Part shown: positions 61,802 to 64,000 of the stretch, in pieces
How positions within the stretch are numbered: the first letter of the stretch is position 1
How the letters are laid out: every line of letters starts with the position of its first letter
Assembly: GCF_030286045.1 (NCBI RefSeq)
Contig: NZ_CP127390.1
Coordinates: forward strand, 2,311,482-2,375,481
Reading direction: 5' to 3'
DNA length: 64,000 nt
From: Propionimicrobium sp. PCR01-08-3
Lineage (GTDB): Bacteria > Actinomycetota > Actinomycetes > Propionibacteriales > Propionibacteriaceae
The notes under the pieces: generated by a model
The model's database searches: none
Told to the model about the DNA's origin: nothing
The model's input: the letters and a program-made list of their open reading frames with translations, nothing else
Made by a program: the position numbers and the translations under genes

Positions 61802-62971
61802 TTGCTGGTCCTTCTGGTGTTCTTGAGGTTAGGGTGCACGTCGTTCGGTGGCCCGGTCGCTCATCTTGGATATTTTCGAGCAGAGTTCGTCGAGCGACGC
61901 AGGTGGCTGGGTGATCGCGCGTATGCGGATCTTGTCGCATTGTGCCAGTTTCTTCCCGGCCCGGCATCAAGCCAGGTCGGCATGGCGATCGGTTTGCAGA
62001 GAGCTGGAATACTCGGTCTTGTCGCGGCATGGCTCGGGTTCACACTGCCATCTGCGGTATTGCTGTTCGGGTTCGCGCTCGGCGTATCGACCCTTGGCGA
62101 CGTATCGCAGGCTGGATGGGTGCTGGGCCTGAAGGCTGCGGCGGTCGCGGTCGTGGGTCATGCTGTGCTCGGGATGGCAAAGTCACTCACGCCTGATGCG
62201 CGACGAGCGACGATTGCTGTCGGGGTGCTCACTGTCGTGCTGCTCGTACCCGGCCCGCTGACGATGCTCGGCGCGATGGCCTTGGCCGGGATCGCGGGGT
62301 TCTTCGTCTGTCGATCCCCGAGCACGGCCGAGAACGATGAACCGCGTTTCCGGGTGCGCCTGCGGCCCGCAGTCGGATGGTTGAGCCTGGCTGTGTTCGT
62401 CATGCTGCTCGCAGGGTTGCCGATTCTTGCTGCGTTCACCGGCAACGCCACGGTAGGCCTGATTGACACCTTCTATCGTGCGGGGTCGCTCGTGTTCGGC
62501 GGCGGGCATGTCGTGCTCCCGCTTTTGCAGGCTGAGACAGTGCAGACTGGACTGGTGGAGCCGGGTGCGTTCCTCGCGGGGTATGGTGCCGCGCAGGCGG
62601 TGCCAGGGCCGCTGTTCACCTTCGCCGCGTTTCTCGGAGCGGTCACCACGAGCGGCCCGAGTGGGCTGCTCGGCGCATCCATTGCGCTGCTCGCGATCTT
62701 TCTGCCGTGTGCGCTGCTCGTGATGGGGGTGCTGCCCTTCTGGGAGCGGTTGCGTCGTGCGCCGAGAGTGCAGCGTGTGCTGACGGGCGTGAACTCCGGA
62801 GTCGTCGGGCTGCTCGCCGCCGCGCTGTACGACCCCGTATTCACCGCGGGTGTCACGAACGCCGCATCACTCGTCGTCGCGGCACTCGCGTTTGTCGCAC
62901 TCACGTCCTGGAAAACACCGGCATGGGCGGTAGTGCTCGGGGCCGCAGGAGCCGGGGCATTGCTGCTCTGA
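61802..62971 (+). CDS. chrA: Chromate transporter ChrA, 5' end clipped by the IS21 remnant
   Basis: The 389-residue membrane protein has two CHR domains. The first starts GAPLLVLLVFLRLGCTSFGG and PVAHLGYFRAEFVERRRW; the second has FYRAGSLVFGGGHVVLPLLQ. The usual N-terminal tail of about 10-20 residues is absent because IS21 DNA ends at about 61,789; the best start is TTG at 61,802 with no ribosome site. It pumps chromate outwards. Function may be lost, or rescued by transcription and initiation from the IS end. Confidence 0.85.
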   Translation: MLVLLVFLRLGCTSFGGPVAHLGYFRAEFVERRRWLGDRAYADLVALCQFLPGPASSQVGMAIGLQRAGILGLVAAWLGFTLPSAVLLFGFALGVSTLGDVSQAGWVLGLKAAAVAVVGHAVLGMAKSLTPDARRATIAVGVLTVVLLVPGPLTMLGAMALAGIAGFFVCRSPSTAENDEPRFRVRLRPAVGWLSLAVFVMLLAGLPILAAFTGNATVGLIDTFYRAGSLVFGGGHVVLPLLQAETVQTGLVEPGAFLAGYGAAQAVPGPLFTFAAFLGAVTTSGPSGLLGASIALLAIFLPCALLVMGVLPFWERLRRAPRVQRVLTGVNSGVVGLLAAALYDPVFTAGVTNAASLVVAALAFVALTSWKTPAWAVVLGAAGAGALLL

Positions 62972-63043
62972 ACGCGCTACGCGGATACTCAGGCGAGGCT
63001 GGCCTGCAATGCGAGAAGCGTGCCCGCCTGGGAGGATTGAAGC

Positions 63044-64000
63044 ATGAGCCGTTTTTCATCTCTGGTCAGGGCATATCCACTCGTGATCTCAACACTGTTG
63101 GTGGCTATGATCGGGTTGGTTCTCTTAGCGACTCCGGCCAGTGAGTCGGCCAGCTGGATTGTGGGTGCGTATGCGCTCGTGATTGCCGGGTGGGAGGCGG
63201 TCGGGATGATCCGGCAGCTCATCCGAGGGCACGCCGGGCTCGACATTCTTGCGGTGACGGCAATCACCGCTGCAGTGCTCGTTGGGGAGCCGTGGGCGGC
63301 GCTCGTGGTGGTGCTGATGCTCACCGGCGGGGCGGCCCTCGAAGATTACGCTGAGAACCGTTCGAAGCGGGAACTGACCGCGCTGCTGCGTAAGGCACCC
63401 CAGCAGGCCACGCGCATCCTCGCCCCAAGCGCACCCGGCGCGGACATGCACGGGCATACTGCCGAGGTCACGACCGAGGACATACCGGTCGAAGAAGTCG
63501 AGGTGGGTGATCTGTTGTTGGTGCGGCCGGGTGCACTCGTGCCTGTGGACTCGATCCTCGTCTCCGAGCACGCCGTGTTCGATGAGTCGTCATTGACCGG
63601 TGAAAGTCTGCCCGTTGAGCGTGACGCGGGAGAGAAAGTGTCGAGCGGTGCGGTGAATGGACAAGCCGCAGTCACCATGCGGGCTGCGGCTCCGGCCGCC
63701 GAGAGCGAGTATCAGCAGATTGTTCGGCTCGTCGAACAAGCCGCGGGGAGCAAAGCCAAAGTCGTGCGGCTCGCAGATCGGTACGCGGTGCCGTTCACAG
63801 TGCTCGCGCTCGTGATCGCCGGGATCGCGTGGGCGGTCAGTGGAGAGGCTGTCCGGTTTGCCGAGGTGCTGGTGGTGGCGACCCCATGCCCGCTGCTGAT
63901 CGCCGCGCCGGTCGCGTTTCTCGGTGGCATGAGCCGTGCCGCGAGGTTCGGGCTGATCGTCAAGGGCGGCGGCACCCTCGAACAGCTTTCACGAGCCCGC
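63044..64000 (+). CDS. Heavy-metal-translocating P-type ATPase, partial
   Basis: The gene starts at ATG with GGAGG nine bases upstream and runs off the right edge after about 319 codons. Membrane helices, the actuator domain (DESSLTGESLPVERDAGEK) and the metal-site CPx motif TPCPLLIAAP are visible. The DKTGT phosphorylation site lies beyond the edge. No N-terminal CxxC metal-binding domain is present; the protein starts straight with membrane helices. Zn/Cd/Co-type export is likely from the CPL motif. Confidence 0.9.
   Translation, partial: MSRFSSLVRAYPLVISTLLVAMIGLVLLATPASESASWIVGAYALVIAGWEAVGMIRQLIRGHAGLDILAVTAITAAVLVGEPWAALVVVLMLTGGAALEDYAENRSKRELTALLRKAPQQATRILAPSAPGADMHGHTAEVTTEDIPVEEVEVGDLLLVRPGALVPVDSILVSEHAVFDESSLTGESLPVERDAGEKVSSGAVNGQAAVTMRAAAPAAESEYQQIVRLVEQAAGSKAKVVRLADRYAVPFTVLALVIAGIAWAVSGEAVRFAEVLVVATPCPLLIAAPVAFLGGMSRAARFGLIVKGGGTLEQLSRAR

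Overview
The window reads as the chromosome of a high-GC Gram-positive bacterium of the Actinomycetota, most likely a member of the Propionibacteriales/Propionibacteriaceae. Supporting signs are mycothiol synthase (mshD) beside a GlnR-like regulator, a PknG-type kinase operon, an actinobacterial MutT1-type Nudix/phosphatase fusion, a DUF222-HNH protein, and a GTTCACC-type Pho box before pstS. The genus cannot be fixed from the sequence alone.

Layout. Positions 1-4,000 hold two secreted proteins, an anchored HNH nuclease, purA and a TauE/SafE-type permease. Positions 4,110-14,793 (minus strand) are one tightly coupled seven-gene operon: CbxX-like AAA+ ATPase, four-helix membrane protein, coiled-coil protein, PknG-like kinase, PP2C phosphatase, VWA protein and FHA protein. 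Four of the six junctions overlap by four bases and a fifth by about 16, and three products carry zinc-ribbon modules, so it looks like a phosphorylation relay of the TerY-P kind. A telA pair lies nearby (20,451-22,268). Between them is a molybdate locus (14,870-17,867) in which a deletion has fused the start of moaA to the end of modA, leaving modB, modC and a divergent regulator. Positions 22,417-25,143 encode a PEP-synthase/rifampicin-phosphotransferase-like enzyme.

Positions 25,957-33,430 are a complete integrative mobilizable element of about 7.5 kb. It is inserted in a luciferase-like monooxygenase gene, whose two halves lie outside it at 25,140-25,964 and 33,422-33,670. An 8-bp direct repeat flanks the element, and joining its ends gives an attP-like inverted repeat. 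It carries a large serine integrase, two small proteins, a repeat-rich origin candidate, an HUH-plus-helicase Rep, a mobilization set, and a CmtR/cation-efflux cadmium-type cargo.

Positions 33,870-37,304 hold typA (with a terminator-like hairpin in its leader) and two genes of unknown function. Positions 37,331-39,553 are an accessory patch with a VapBC pair and an AT-richer, signal-peptide-bearing peptide precursor plus a two-helix protein, a possible bacteriocin and immunity pair. Positions 39,717-50,988 are core genes: ygfZ-like, nitrobindin-like, dtd, glnR-like, mshD, ppk, mutT1 and pstSCAB, which together form a phosphate/polyphosphate neighbourhood.

From 51,000 to the right edge the sequence is accessory: HigBA, a glycerophosphodiesterase, a HepT remnant, an acetyltransferase, a FitAB/VapBC pair, then a mosaic in which one FAD/NAD(P)-binding protein gene has been cut into pieces by an IS110-containing insertion and by an IS21 remnant. 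It ends with a chromate transporter clipped at its 5' end and a heavy-metal P-type ATPase running off the edge. Several toxin-antitoxin loci are intact (three) and several are decayed (three).
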